A stretch of DNA of 64,000 nucleotides from Spirosoma sp. KUDC1026 (lineage in GTDB: Bacteria > Bacteroidota > Bacteroidia > Cytophagales > Spirosomataceae): positions 2,154,001 through 2,218,000 of the forward strand of contig NZ_CP056032.1 of assembly GCF_013375035.1 (NCBI RefSeq), written 5' to 3'. Position 1 is the stretch's first letter; each line of letters begins with the position of its first letter. The notes under the pieces were generated by a model, which saw only the letters and a program-made list of their open reading frames with translations, ran no database searches and was not told the origin of the DNA. The translations under genes were made by a program, and so were the position numbers. Positions 31,781 through 40,887 of this stretch are shown here, in pieces.

Positions 31781-34700
31781 TTAGAAGGCAACAGAAACAC
31801 CCAGCACAAATGACCTCGTCCGTGGATAGAAGCTTACGGGATCGATACCCGGCGACAGGTTGACGCTATTGTCGCCCGGCCCGCCGTACACATCCCGCGA
31901 TGAGCCCGTCCGCAACTCTGGATCAATGCCGCGGTACTTGGTGATCACGAACAGGTTCTGGCCGGAAACGTACACCTGTGGGTTTCGAACGTACCGATCA
32001 AGACCCGGAATCCGGTAGCCCAGCCGGAAATTATCGAGCCGGATGAACGATGCATCTTCGATCCAGAGGCTGGACAGCTGCGAGGCTACCCCCTGCCCGA
32101 TACCACTCTGGAAAGCGTAAGCCAGTACGTTGTTTCCGGGGAAGTTGCCGGGATTGGCGTATAGCAGGTACGGGCCGTTCAGGGCTTTCTGGCCCAGCGA
32201 ACCCCGGAAGAAGAAATTCAGATCGAAGTTGCCGTACTGGAAATTGTTGTTCCAGCCCAGCGTCATGTACGGCTGCGAGCTGCCCAGGTACGTCCGATCT
32301 TTACCGCCCGGATCGCGACCGCCACCCCCGTTGTCTTCGTAGACGTAGTTACCCCGTTCATCAAAGCGCAGGAAACGGGCGGTATAAAACTGTCCAATCG
32401 GATAGCCCTCCTGAAGTACGATCGGGAACGTGTTGGCAAAACCACCCTGTCCGCTACCAATGCCGCCGTACGTGGTTGGATTAGCCGTATTGTACTTGTA
32501 GAAGTCATTGGTTAGCGACACTACCCGGTTGCGATTGTGCGCTACGTTGAGCGTTGTCTGCCAATTAAACTTGCCTTTGTCGATAACCTGGTAAGTCAGG
32601 CTCAGCTCGACGCCCCGGTTGTTGACCCGCCCGACGTTGGCCAGTACACTGCCCACCACCGCTGTCAGGTTTTCGGAGCCGTACTTCTGACCAATCGACA
32701 GCGGGTAGTTGAACAGCAGATCCCGCGTGTCTTTGTTATAAAATTCCAGCGAGCCCTGCACCCGATTGTTGAACAGCGCAAAGTCGAAGCCCAGGTTGGT
32801 CATGGCCGAGGTTTCCCACTTCAGATCGGGGTTGGCGTTCTGCGTAAAGGCGTAGGCCGACCGGAAGCCGCCGTTGGTTGGATAGAAACCGCTCTGCGAA
32901 AAAATCAGCCGGGAGGCATAATCGCCGATACCGTCCTGGTTACCCGTAACGCCGTAACCCAGTCGAATTTTCAGGTCGTTGACCACGCTGCTGTTTTTCA
33001 GGAAGGGCTCCTGACTGATCCGCCAGCCTACAGAGAGCGAAGGAAACACGCCCCACCGGTTGTTGGCCCCGAACCGTGACGAACCATCCCGGCGAATGTT
33101 GGCCGTCAGCAGGTATTTTTCGTCGTAGGAATAGTTGAGTCGACCCAGTAAACCCACCAGGATAGCCTCGTACTTGTTCGACCGAACGACCCGCGTGTTA
33201 CCGCCATCAGGCAGGGGATTCCCCGCTTCCAGGTTGTTATAGCCGAAGATGTCGGGGAAGTCGCGGTTTTCGGCAAACATCTCCTCGCTGCCCAATTTCT
33301 GGTAGGTATGCCCGGCCAGTACGTTCAGGCTGCTTTTGCCGAACGTCGCGTTATAGCTGATTGTCGACTCAATGAGTTTGTCGATTACTTCGCGCTGGAA
33401 CCGGTTGGCCAGCGATTTACCCGTGTTCGCGTAGCCGCGGAACGTGCTGGGAACGAAATACCCCGAGAAGTAGTTGAAATCGCTCAGCGATGCGTTGACG
33501 CCTACTTTCAGCCCTTTGAGCACCTCCAGTGACACCTTGCCGTTGACCAGCGTTTGCTTCTCTTTGGCGTCGTTGGTGATCTGCGAGATCCGCGCTACCG
33601 GGTTCTCTTCCTCGATCTGTGGGCTGGCCAACTGGAAGAATGAACCATCGGCATTATAGACCGGATAGGTCGGGTTCATTTTCGTGGCCGCCCGGAACGC
33701 ATTGTAGTCAATGAACTTTTTGTTGGAGAACTGCTGCGATACCAGCAACTGAATCTCCATCCGGTCATTGAATGCTTTCTGGACCAGATTCAGCCGCGCA
33801 TTCAACCGGTCGTAGCCCGAGTTCTTGACAACCCCCGGCTGATTCAGATAAACCAGCGAGCCGCGATACGTGAACTTGTTCGATCCGCCCGAAATACCAA
33901 TCGAGTGGTTGTGGCTTATGGCCGTCTGCTCCATCGCTTTAAACCAGTCGGTGCTGGCTCCGCCGTCGATGGCTTTTACGCCTAATTCCTGCGCTTTCTG
34001 GCGAAATTCATCGGCCGTCAATACGTCTGGATTCTTCGTTACGTTCTGCACCCCCACGTAGCCATTGTACTCGATCTGGGTTTGGCCGCTTTTGCCCCGT
34101 TTGGTTGTGACAACGATAACCCCGTTGGCACCACGCGACCCATAAATCGCTGCGGCAGACGCGTCCTTGAGTACGTCGACCCGTTCAATGTCTTCGGGGG
34201 CAACGCTGGTTAGGTTTGCGCCAGCTACCCCGTCAATAACGATCAGGGGTTCGCTGTTGGCGCTCAACGACGACGTACCCCGTAGCCGGATGGCGGGTCG
34301 GTTGTTGGTCGGGTCGCTGTTGGGGGCCTGGATAACCAGACCCGCTACCTTACCCTGCACCGATTGAAGCGGGTTGTTGATGACCCCGGCGTTAAATTCT
34401 TTTTGGGTGACAGTGGCCGTGGCGCCGGTGACGTCAGCTTTTTTCTGCGTACCGTAGCCGACTACCACTACTTCCTCCAGCGATTTGGTGTCCTGCTTGA
34501 GCGTTACGTTGAGAACACTCTGGCTGCCAATGGCCACATCCTGCGCCAGGTAACCAACGAAGCTGAAAGTCAGGGTCGTCGCGCCGTCGGGGATAACTAG
34601 TTTATAGTTTCCTTCCGCGTCAGTCGTTGAACCGCGCTGACTGCCTTTTACTACGATCGAGACGCCAGGTAGGCCTGATCCCTGTTCGTCAATCACTCGC

Positions 34701-34945
34701 CCCGTAATAGTCCGATCTACCGGTTTGACTGGCTTATCTGCCGTCGGTCGTAACGCCATCCGGGCCAATTGGCTGGGCCTGCTCTCGGTTACGGGCATTA
34801 GTCGGCTATGGGCGGTTCTTAACCGGCTAACATCAGGGTCATTGCCCAACGTCGGTGCGGCAACTGAACACAGCGGCAGGGTAAGCAGCTGTGAGCAACC
34901 GACGTAGACAAGCCACCGTCTTGATTCAGCTAAACGTTTGCTCAT
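31781..34945 (-). CDS. SusC/RagA family TonB-linked outer-membrane transporter
   Basis: 1054 residues. An export leader (L-V-Y-V-G-C-S-Q-L-L-T-L-P-L-C-S-V-A-A) is followed by an unusually long linker of about 45 residues. Then come a carboxypeptidase-like domain (I-T-G-R-V-I-D-E-Q-G-S-G-L-P-G-V-S), the TonB-box region (L-E-E-V-V-V-V-G-Y-G-T-Q-K-K), the plug (V-D-V-L-K-D-A-S-A-A-A-I-Y-G-S-R-G-A-N-G) and a 22-strand barrel to the C-terminus. There is no STN domain, so it is not expected to signal through FecR. It is first in the susC-susD-VCBS-VCBS row. The long upstream region (610 bp) should hold its promoter. Confidence 0.95.
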   Translation of the reverse strand: MSKRLAESRRWLVYVGCSQLLTLPLCSVAAPTLGNDPDVSRLRTAHSRLMPVTESRPSQLARMALRPTADKPVKPVDRTITGRVIDEQGSGLPGVSIVVKGSQRGSTTDAEGNYKLVIPDGATTLTFSFVGYLAQDVAIGSQSVLNVTLKQDTKSLEEVVVVGYGTQKKADVTGATATVTQKEFNAGVINNPLQSVQGKVAGLVIQAPNSDPTNNRPAIRLRGTSSLSANSEPLIVIDGVAGANLTSVAPEDIERVDVLKDASAAAIYGSRGANGVIVVTTKRGKSGQTQIEYNGYVGVQNVTKNPDVLTADEFRQKAQELGVKAIDGGASTDWFKAMEQTAISHNHSIGISGGSNKFTYRGSLVYLNQPGVVKNSGYDRLNARLNLVQKAFNDRMEIQLLVSQQFSNKKFIDYNAFRAATKMNPTYPVYNADGSFFQLASPQIEEENPVARISQITNDAKEKQTLVNGKVSLEVLKGLKVGVNASLSDFNYFSGYFVPSTFRGYANTGKSLANRFQREVIDKLIESTISYNATFGKSSLNVLAGHTYQKLGSEEMFAENRDFPDIFGYNNLEAGNPLPDGGNTRVVRSNKYEAILVGLLGRLNYSYDEKYLLTANIRRDGSSRFGANNRWGVFPSLSVGWRISQEPFLKNSSVVNDLKIRLGYGVTGNQDGIGDYASRLIFSQSGFYPTNGGFRSAYAFTQNANPDLKWETSAMTNLGFDFALFNNRVQGSLEFYNKDTRDLLFNYPLSIGQKYGSENLTAVVGSVLANVGRVNNRGVELSLTYQVIDKGKFNWQTTLNVAHNRNRVVSLTNDFYKYNTANPTTYGGIGSGQGGFANTFPIVLQEGYPIGQFYTARFLRFDERGNYVYEDNGGGGRDPGGKDRTYLGSSQPYMTLGWNNNFQYGNFDLNFFFRGSLGQKALNGPYLLYANPGNFPGNNVLAYAFQSGIGQGVASQLSSLWIEDASFIRLDNFRLGYRIPGLDRYVRNPQVYVSGQNLFVITKYRGIDPELRTGSSRDVYGGPGDNSVNLSPGIDPVSFYPRTRSFVLGVSVAF

Positions 34946-35556
34946 ACGTTAACATAAATTTAATGTGCCGGGAAAAGTAATTTTTTTTCCACGAAAAGCA
35001 CAAATTAAATCAAGATTCAATGGCACAAATGTCCTTTTTGTTAGGTAACGGTTTCAGTTGGTCTGTTCGATCTTACGTATACCAGACTCAACGGTTTTTC
35101 CGGTATGTGATCTGGTAGTACCAACAAGATCCTTACAGCAAGGCCTCAGGTAAAAGTATGTTATCGGATTAGTGGTCCTCCGGCTCATCAGCATGGTTCA
35201 TTCGCCAGCCGACGACAGCGTAATGCCAGAGCCAAATTGGAGGTAGAACAGGACTAAAATGCTGGAAAACTACGGAGAACCAGGACCCTCGAGAAATGCC
35301 CTGCGATCAAACCGCCTTCGATTCAACAGAATTTGATTCGGCAATAACGAATGAAGATACCGCTGCCATGGAATCAGGCTCGGAGATAGATAAGGTCGTA
35401 TGAATCTCTCCTGGAATCTGACTAAGCATGCTGCCAGAAGTAGATCAGATGATTTTTGGGTAGCAGTACAGGTGGGCTATTAATGGTCGGCTATACAATT
35501 AATAAATTGGTTCGGCGTAGATTTGTCCGTTTATTATTCTGTAATACAGCCAAATT
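34946..35556. other. divergent intergenic region (susC / M20 peptidase)
   Basis: About 610 bp. Near susC the minus strand has TAATTTG (35001-35007) with TTG 18 bp upstream, a weak promoter candidate. Next to it on the plus strand is a run of about nine T (34981-34988). Near the peptidase is a TAGATTTG box (35518). In the middle no gene, repeat or hairpin is evident. Confidence 0.4.
35518..35525 (+). promoter_or_regulatory. candidate -7 box of the M20 peptidase gene
   Basis: TAGATTTG matches TAnnTTTG, 31 bp before ATG 35557. No clear -33 TTG at standard spacing. Confidence 0.4.
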
Positions 35557-36861
35557 ATGAACCGGAAAATTACGGTAGCTTATCTTATCACTTGTTTAAC
35601 AATTAGCCCGGCGTTTCAGCTCTGGGCGCAGGACGAAAAACCTGTAGCACTGGACAAACGCTACGAAACTGAAATCAAAAACCTGGCCAAGCGCCCGGCG
35701 GTGCAGGCTGCGTTTAAGGTGTTTATGGACCTGGAACCGGAGACACGGCAGACGCACATTATGCTGACCGAAACGGCGTCGCCCCCGTTCAAGGAGCAGG
35801 TACGCGCGACGAAATACGCCGACTTGATGAGAGCCGCCGGTGCCGATTCCGTCTGGATCGATAACGTTAGTAACGTACTGGCCCTGCGCAAAGGCAAAGG
35901 CGGTCAGAAAACGGTTGTGGTCGAAGCGCACCTGGATACGGTATTCCCCGAAGGAACCGACGTGAAGGTGAAGCAGAAAGGTGATACGTTGTACGCGCCG
36001 GGTATCGGTGATGATACCCGGGGGCTGGCGGCTGTACTGACTGTGTTGAAAGGCATGGAAAAGGCCAAAATCGAGACCGACGCAAATGTCTTGTTTATTG
36101 GGGCCGTGGGCGAAGAGGGGCTGGGCGATCTGCGGGGGGTTAAGAACCTGTTCAAAAAAGGCGGTCCGCGTATCGATTCATACATCGCTGTCGACGGCGA
36201 TGGCATCAACGAGATTACCCACCGCGGGCTGGGTTCGCACCGGTATCGGATTACGTTCAAAGGGCCGGGTGGTCACTCGTATGGCGCGTTTGGCATTGTG
36301 AATCCGCACGGGGCACTGGGCAAAGCTATTTACTATTTTACGCAGGAAGCCGACAAGTTCACCCGCGAGGGTATCAAAACGACGTATAGTGTCAGCGTGA
36401 TCGGCGGTGGTACGTCGGTGAACGCCATTCCCTACGAATCCTGGATGGAAGTGGATATGCGGTCGGAAAGCCCGGAAAAACTGAACGGCATCGATAAGTT
36501 GCTCCAAGCTGCCGTGCAGAAGGCGCTGGACGAAGAGAACGCGATGAAACGCTCCGGCCCGGATCTGACGGTCGACGTAAAACAGGTGGGCGATCGGCCC
36601 TCGGGTCGTACGGAGGCAACCAATCCACTGGTACAGCGGGCTGTTGCTGTGGCAAAATACATGAATGTTGAGCCTGTCCTGAGCGTCAGCTCGACCAACG
36701 CCAACACGCCTATTGCCGAAGGCGTGCCTGCCATTACGATTGGCAGTGGTGGTACGGGGGGCGGTGCGCACTCGCTGGGCGAGTGGTGGCTGAACGACAA
36801 AGGGTACCTGGGTATGCAGCGCATCCTGCTCGTGCTGCTGGCCGAAGCTGGGGTGAAATAG
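35557..36861 (+). CDS. M20/M25/M40 family metallopeptidase (secreted)
   Basis: 434 residues with a signal peptide (V-A-Y-L-I-T-C-L-T-I-S-P-A-F-Q-L-W-A). Di-zinc M20 motifs are seen: E-A-H-L-D-T-V-F (His ligand, catalytic Asp), G-I-G-D-D-T-R-G (bridging Asp), V-G-E-E-G-L-G (catalytic Glu and ligand Glu) and the late H-S-L-G-E-W. A dimerisation insert lies between (H-R-Y-R-I-T-F-K-G-P-G-G-H-S). It resembles PepT/carboxypeptidase-like aminoacylases acting on short peptides in the periplasm. It is monocistronic, with a terminator hairpin right after the stop. Confidence 0.93.
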   Translation: MNRKITVAYLITCLTISPAFQLWAQDEKPVALDKRYETEIKNLAKRPAVQAAFKVFMDLEPETRQTHIMLTETASPPFKEQVRATKYADLMRAAGADSVWIDNVSNVLALRKGKGGQKTVVVEAHLDTVFPEGTDVKVKQKGDTLYAPGIGDDTRGLAAVLTVLKGMEKAKIETDANVLFIGAVGEEGLGDLRGVKNLFKKGGPRIDSYIAVDGDGINEITHRGLGSHRYRITFKGPGGHSYGAFGIVNPHGALGKAIYYFTQEADKFTREGIKTTYSVSVIGGGTSVNAIPYESWMEVDMRSESPEKLNGIDKLLQAAVQKALDEENAMKRSGPDLTVDVKQVGDRPSGRTEATNPLVQRAVAVAKYMNVEPVLSVSSTNANTPIAEGVPAITIGSGGTGGGAHSLGEWWLNDKGYLGMQRILLVLLAEAGVK

Positions 36862-36877
36862 GACCGCAATTGCTGAT

Positions 36878-36921
36878 AAGCGGGCAGTAAAGGGAGGATC
36901 GTTACCCATTACTGCCCGCTT
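36878..36921 (+). terminator. terminator hairpin after the M20 peptidase
   Basis: Perfect 13-bp stem (36878-36890 with 36909-36921, arm AAGCGGGCAGTAA) with an 18-nt loop, 17 bp past the stop at 36861. Confidence 0.75.
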
Positions 36922-37451
36922 GTTGCTGATCTTCAACGAACCCCACATCCGCCCCTCCAGTGTGTCCGCAGTTATGAAAATGACTAGTAGACGACTCACC
37001 GCCTACGACGACGAAAAAAGTCAAGTTACAATCACGCTGAATGGCAAAGTCACTTATCTTTTCTGTTACGCCTTGCTTATCGTCACCAGTGTAGCATTTT
37101 AACTGAACTGGATTTGGATTTTGCGTCAGGTAAAGCCCGCCCTGGTCTTTGTATCATGCCCAAGCAAAAGGCTGATTGGCTGACGAAATCGTCGTTCAGG
37201 ATATCCCGGTAACGACTATTGAAATCTTATCCGGTGCGACGGACCGCCCAGAGCAGAGCCTGAACAGCCTGACCGACCGCATTTATAAAAACATTTTCCG
37301 GCCGGTGTCAAAACAGTGTGGTCAGTTGTCTCTATCGTGCAAACGGTTTCAATACTGTTTCCAGGCCGCCGTCAGTTCAACGTTTCGGAAGGTATACTGA
37401 TCTGGAGACAGGAATTTAACTTAATCTAAGTGAGATTTTCGAAGGGTAGCC
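36922..37451. other. convergent intergenic region, no gene seen
   Basis: About 530 bp between the M20 terminator and the amidohydrolase stop. Short plus-strand ORFs (60 and 74 codons) have no leader or domain and are not called. One of them (36920-37102) ends in a hydrophobic stretch but shows nothing else. Confidence 0.35.
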
Positions 37452-40430
37452 TCAGGGCTTTTTTAGTAGTTCATCCAGCGAATACACATCGCCATTTTTG
37501 ACGACGGTGACGACGTTCCAGGCATCCTTTACGTGTGTTAGTGGGTCGCCGTCGACAATAACCAGATCGGCCAGTTTGCCCGCTTCCAGCGAACCCAGGT
37601 CCTGACTCACACCCACGGCTTCGGCTGCCCAGAGCGTCGCCGATCGTAGTGCTTCAAACGGTGTCAGGCCACTGTCCACAAATACTTGTAGTTCGGTGTG
37701 CAGGCTCATGCCGTAGGGCACGAAGGGGCTGTCGGTACCCGCTGTTACATGAGCCCCCGCATCAATTAGCGCTTTCACGCTCTTCTGGATGTTGGCGAAG
37801 TTGGTTAGGTAGCCAGGGTTGATTTTGCTGATCTGCGCGACGCCTGCCTGCAACGAGTTGGTGAAGCTCTCCGAAAAAAATGCCTTGTACTGTTTGTTCT
37901 CGAAGAAATTTGGGTCGCGTCCGGCTAAGACGTAGAAACCACCCTGAAGCGTTGCCGTTGGCGTAATGTTCATACCCGATTTTGCCAGCAGTTGAATCAC
38001 ATCCTGATAGCTCCGGTTCATGGCCGAAATCTTGGGTGAGTACCCCCGGCGACTCGTGCCGCCAATATGTTCCACGGCATCCACTTCGTAGCGCATGGCT
38101 GGGTAAATCTCGTGCGATGATATGGGCATGCCGTGGGCGTGGGCAAAGTTCGTGATACGCTGTTGCATGGGATCGGGCATGCGAACGTAGGTCTTGATTA
38201 GGTCGAAACCCAGATCCACCGAGCGGTTCAGTTCCAGTTCCAGGTGCGAAGGCGACGAAATGCTGGTCGCCAGGCCGTAGTAAATCCGGGTGCCGTCGGT
38301 CAGGCCACCCGTGAAAAACTGCCGGGGTCCTTTGCGCCGGTTGGTTGCCCAGGACTCTTTACGTTCCAGCGCATCGTACGGATCGGCGCCTGGCTCGCGC
38401 ACCGACGTAATGCCGTACGATAACCACAGTCGTCCCTGCTGCTCGCCCGACATGGCGTTCTGGTGGGAGTGCATCTCGAACAGGCCGGGAATAATGGTTT
38501 TGGTGGACGCATCGATTACCTTACCGCTACGTTGCGCCTGATGCGGTACGATGTCGCGAATCCGGTTGCCCTCAATCAGAATATCGACGTTCGTGCGGTA
38601 CGTAGCTGACTTGCCATCAAACACCCGTCCGGCGTGAATTACCAGCGACTCACTGGGTTTGGCCGGTTGCCAGGTGAACTGCATCGGAATATTTTCGATG
38701 TGGCCGTCGGCCAGGTACACCTGTTTCAGCGTATCGGTTGCCATGTAAAGCAGGCTCTGGGAATCGCCCGCCCAGGTTGGCGCGTCGGCCAGGTCGTTCG
38801 TCAGGCGTTTAGGTGGCCCAAGCGGATTGCCCTGCCGGTCGACGGGACTTACCCAGAGCAAGCCGTCCATGATGTACGCCATCCAGTTGCCGTTTGGCGA
38901 CCAGGCGGGGCCGTTTTTGCCGCGGGTTCCCAGCGTCCGTTCTTCCACCGGCGATACGTGCCGGTCGCCACTGCCGTCGGCCGCGCCGTCGATGGTGACC
39001 AGCGTAATCTCACTTTTCCCTTCGCGGTAGCGCGACGAGTACACGTCCAGCGCCGACAGGGCAATGGTTCGTCCGTCGGGTGACCAGCTGGGCTGGCTCG
39101 GCACAAATACCGATTCGTGGTGTTTGTCGATCTTACCCGTCGCTACGTCGACGGAACTGAGCGTACCGCGCCCCCAGACGTTACGGGGATCACCCTGATA
39201 AAACGCAATCCGCTTACCATCCGGTGACCAGGTGGGGTAGTTGATGTCGTCCGGCAGATCAACCAGCCGCTGGTCTTTGCCGGTTTTCAGGTCGCGTACC
39301 CAGAGGTCCATGTTGCCCTGCCGGTCGGACGTAAAAGCCAGCTGTGCGCCATCCGGCGACCAGGTCGGGTCGGCTTCGATATAAGCATCGTTGGTCAGGG
39401 CTTTGGGCTGCGGGTTGCCTTTAGTCAGTAGCCAGATATCGCCCAGGGCGGCAAAGACAATCTGTTTACCATCCGGCGAGAGGGTAGGGCCCTTGATGCC
39501 TTTGACGGGACGGGGCGTTGCCGTATCAAAATCATACCGTTTCCGCTGGTAGTTCCGGCGCGATATGGTAACCGTCGCCGTAAAAGGAATTACCGTTGTT
39601 TTCTGCCCCAGTTTTCCACGCTTCAGTTGACCGTCGGCCGTGTAGATGTATTCGGTGGGCGAGAACCAGCTCGCCCGGAAGGGAAATACGTCTTCCGTGG
39701 CCTGAGAAAGCAGTTGACTCTTTTTGTCATCCAGGCCGACGCTGGAGAGGTTGCTCTGGTCTTTGGTCAGGGCGTTGTACAGTATATGGCTTCCGTTTGG
39801 TTGCCAGGTCGGTGCCGCCAGTTTCGCCGACGTACCCAGGACGAGTTGCTCCGTTCCGCCAAATGGTAACCGGTACAGACCGGGCGCGTCGGGTCGTTCC
39901 GAAATGAACGCGATTTGCTGCCCGTCGGGTGAGTAGGCTGGGTTGTATTCATTGGCGGCATTCTTTGTGAGTTGCGTCAGCTTGCCGTCGGCTACGGTCA
40001 GTTGCCAGATGTCGTAATTACCACCCCGGTCGGAGGAGAAAACCAGCGTTTTGCCATCCGGCGACCAGTGGGGTTCGCGGTCGTCGTAAATGCCAAAGGT
40101 TAGCTGTTTGCGCTCCGTTCCAATTTTATTCACCATCCAGAGGTGGTACGTCCCATCCCAGAACGCGTGAAAAACCACCCAGTTGCCATCCGGCGACCAG
40201 GCGGGCTGCCGGCAGTCGCCCAGCGCGTCGGTAACCGGAATGGCAGTGCCGCCCTTACTAGAAAGCAGCCAGATCGTTCCCTGAAGATCCATCGCAATCG
40301 TTTGCCCATCCGGCGACAGGGCTGCCGCCATATTAGTGCCTTCGGTTACGGGAACCTTCAGTGAATCGAGGGTACTGGCTTTTGTCTGGACTGTGCCTAA
40401 AAACAACAGGAAAATCAGGAGCCGATTCAT
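37452..40430 (-). CDS. amidohydrolase fused to a TolB-like beta-propeller (secreted)
   Basis: 992 residues from ATG 40430 (M-N-R-L-L-I-F-L-L-F-L-G-T-V-Q-T-K-A-S), which gives a good signal peptide. Upstream in-frame ATGs at 40463 and 40535 are possible but less likely. Residues 30-600 hold about ten PD40/WD40-like repeats of the form W-S-P-D-G-K-x-[IL]-x-F. The C-terminal 380 residues are a metal-dependent amidohydrolase: I-P-G-L-F-E-M-H-S-H (HxH metal site), S-S-H-E-I-Y-P, V-E-H-I-G, A-G-T-D-S-P-F (late Asp) and L-G-S-L-E-A-G-K-L-A-D-L-V-I-V-D-G-D. Similar TolB-amidohydrolase fusions are annotated as imidazolonepropionase- or prolidase-like. The substrate is unknown; a periplasmic peptide or amide is likely. 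Confidence 0.92.
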   Translation of the reverse strand: MNRLLIFLLFLGTVQTKASTLDSLKVPVTEGTNMAAALSPDGQTIAMDLQGTIWLLSSKGGTAIPVTDALGDCRQPAWSPDGNWVVFHAFWDGTYHLWMVNKIGTERKQLTFGIYDDREPHWSPDGKTLVFSSDRGGNYDIWQLTVADGKLTQLTKNAANEYNPAYSPDGQQIAFISERPDAPGLYRLPFGGTEQLVLGTSAKLAAPTWQPNGSHILYNALTKDQSNLSSVGLDDKKSQLLSQATEDVFPFRASWFSPTEYIYTADGQLKRGKLGQKTTVIPFTATVTISRRNYQRKRYDFDTATPRPVKGIKGPTLSPDGKQIVFAALGDIWLLTKGNPQPKALTNDAYIEADPTWSPDGAQLAFTSDRQGNMDLWVRDLKTGKDQRLVDLPDDINYPTWSPDGKRIAFYQGDPRNVWGRGTLSSVDVATGKIDKHHESVFVPSQPSWSPDGRTIALSALDVYSSRYREGKSEITLVTIDGAADGSGDRHVSPVEERTLGTRGKNGPAWSPNGNWMAYIMDGLLWVSPVDRQGNPLGPPKRLTNDLADAPTWAGDSQSLLYMATDTLKQVYLADGHIENIPMQFTWQPAKPSESLVIHAGRVFDGKSATYRTNVDILIEGNRIRDIVPHQAQRSGKVIDASTKTIIPGLFEMHSHQNAMSGEQQGRLWLSYGITSVREPGADPYDALERKESWATNRRKGPRQFFTGGLTDGTRIYYGLATSISSPSHLELELNRSVDLGFDLIKTYVRMPDPMQQRITNFAHAHGMPISSHEIYPAMRYEVDAVEHIGGTSRRGYSPKISAMNRSYQDVIQLLAKSGMNITPTATLQGGFYVLAGRDPNFFENKQYKAFFSESFTNSLQAGVAQISKINPGYLTNFANIQKSVKALIDAGAHVTAGTDSPFVPYGMSLHTELQVFVDSGLTPFEALRSATLWAAEAVGVSQDLGSLEAGKLADLVIVDGDPLTHVKDAWNVVTVVKNGDVYSLDELLKKP

Positions 40431-40562
40431 GAAGGAGAGGGAGTAGAACGCTGGGGAATTCATAGGGACACAATCTATATGAGTATGGTAGGCACTGATG
40501 AACCTGAAAAGCTCGACAGAAGGCGGATTGACCAAAGGTAAAAATCACTATTTGTATTTCGA

Positions 40563-40685
40563 ATAACGAATAAGATTTTATTTTATAAAATTTAATTTGT
40601 TTAGAATATAATTCTTTTTAAATATATATAAATAGTATTAAATCTTAATATTTATAGATATTTAAAATAATATATTGAAATGGGT
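40563..40685. other. extremely AT-rich patch in the divergent intergenic region
   Basis: About 120 bp with almost no G or C (long runs such as TTTTATTTTATAAAATTTAA and ATATATATAAATAG), in a window otherwise close to half GC. It lies between the amidohydrolase start and the susC promoter. Probably a UP-like or architectural protein-binding stretch. Confidence 0.5.
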
Positions 40686-40715
40686 TGCGAAGTTATGTCT
40701 GGAAAGATATATTTG
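40685..40715 (+). promoter_or_regulatory. candidate Bacteroidota-type promoter of susC/susD
   Basis: TTG at 40685-40687, a 20-bp spacer, then TATATTTG (40708-40715) matching the -33/-7 pattern. It would start a transcript near 40722 with a leader of about 165 nt. A small inverted repeat (ACTCAATC / GATTGAGT, 40743-40766) lies in that leader. Confidence 0.55.
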
Positions 40716-40887
40716 GATAACGTCTATGTTGAGACTATTTCTACTCAATCGGTTTGCTGATTGAGTAAGCCGCTTTTCAATTGACTGTCTGCGTTTTAGC
40801 GGCAATCGATTGAGCGCTACGAGTACCCTGCTTGGCGAGTTTCTTCTTTTTTATAGCGTCTTCATCAGTACTTAACCCAATTTTGTT

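Noticed and set aside
32537..33079. 180-codon plus-strand ORF inside susC
   Set aside because: Shadow of the TonB-dependent transporter on the other strand; no domain.
36178..36999. 273-codon minus-strand ORF opposite the M20 peptidase
   Set aside because: Antisense shadow of a gene with all catalytic motifs; its protein is low in structure and has no leader or domain.
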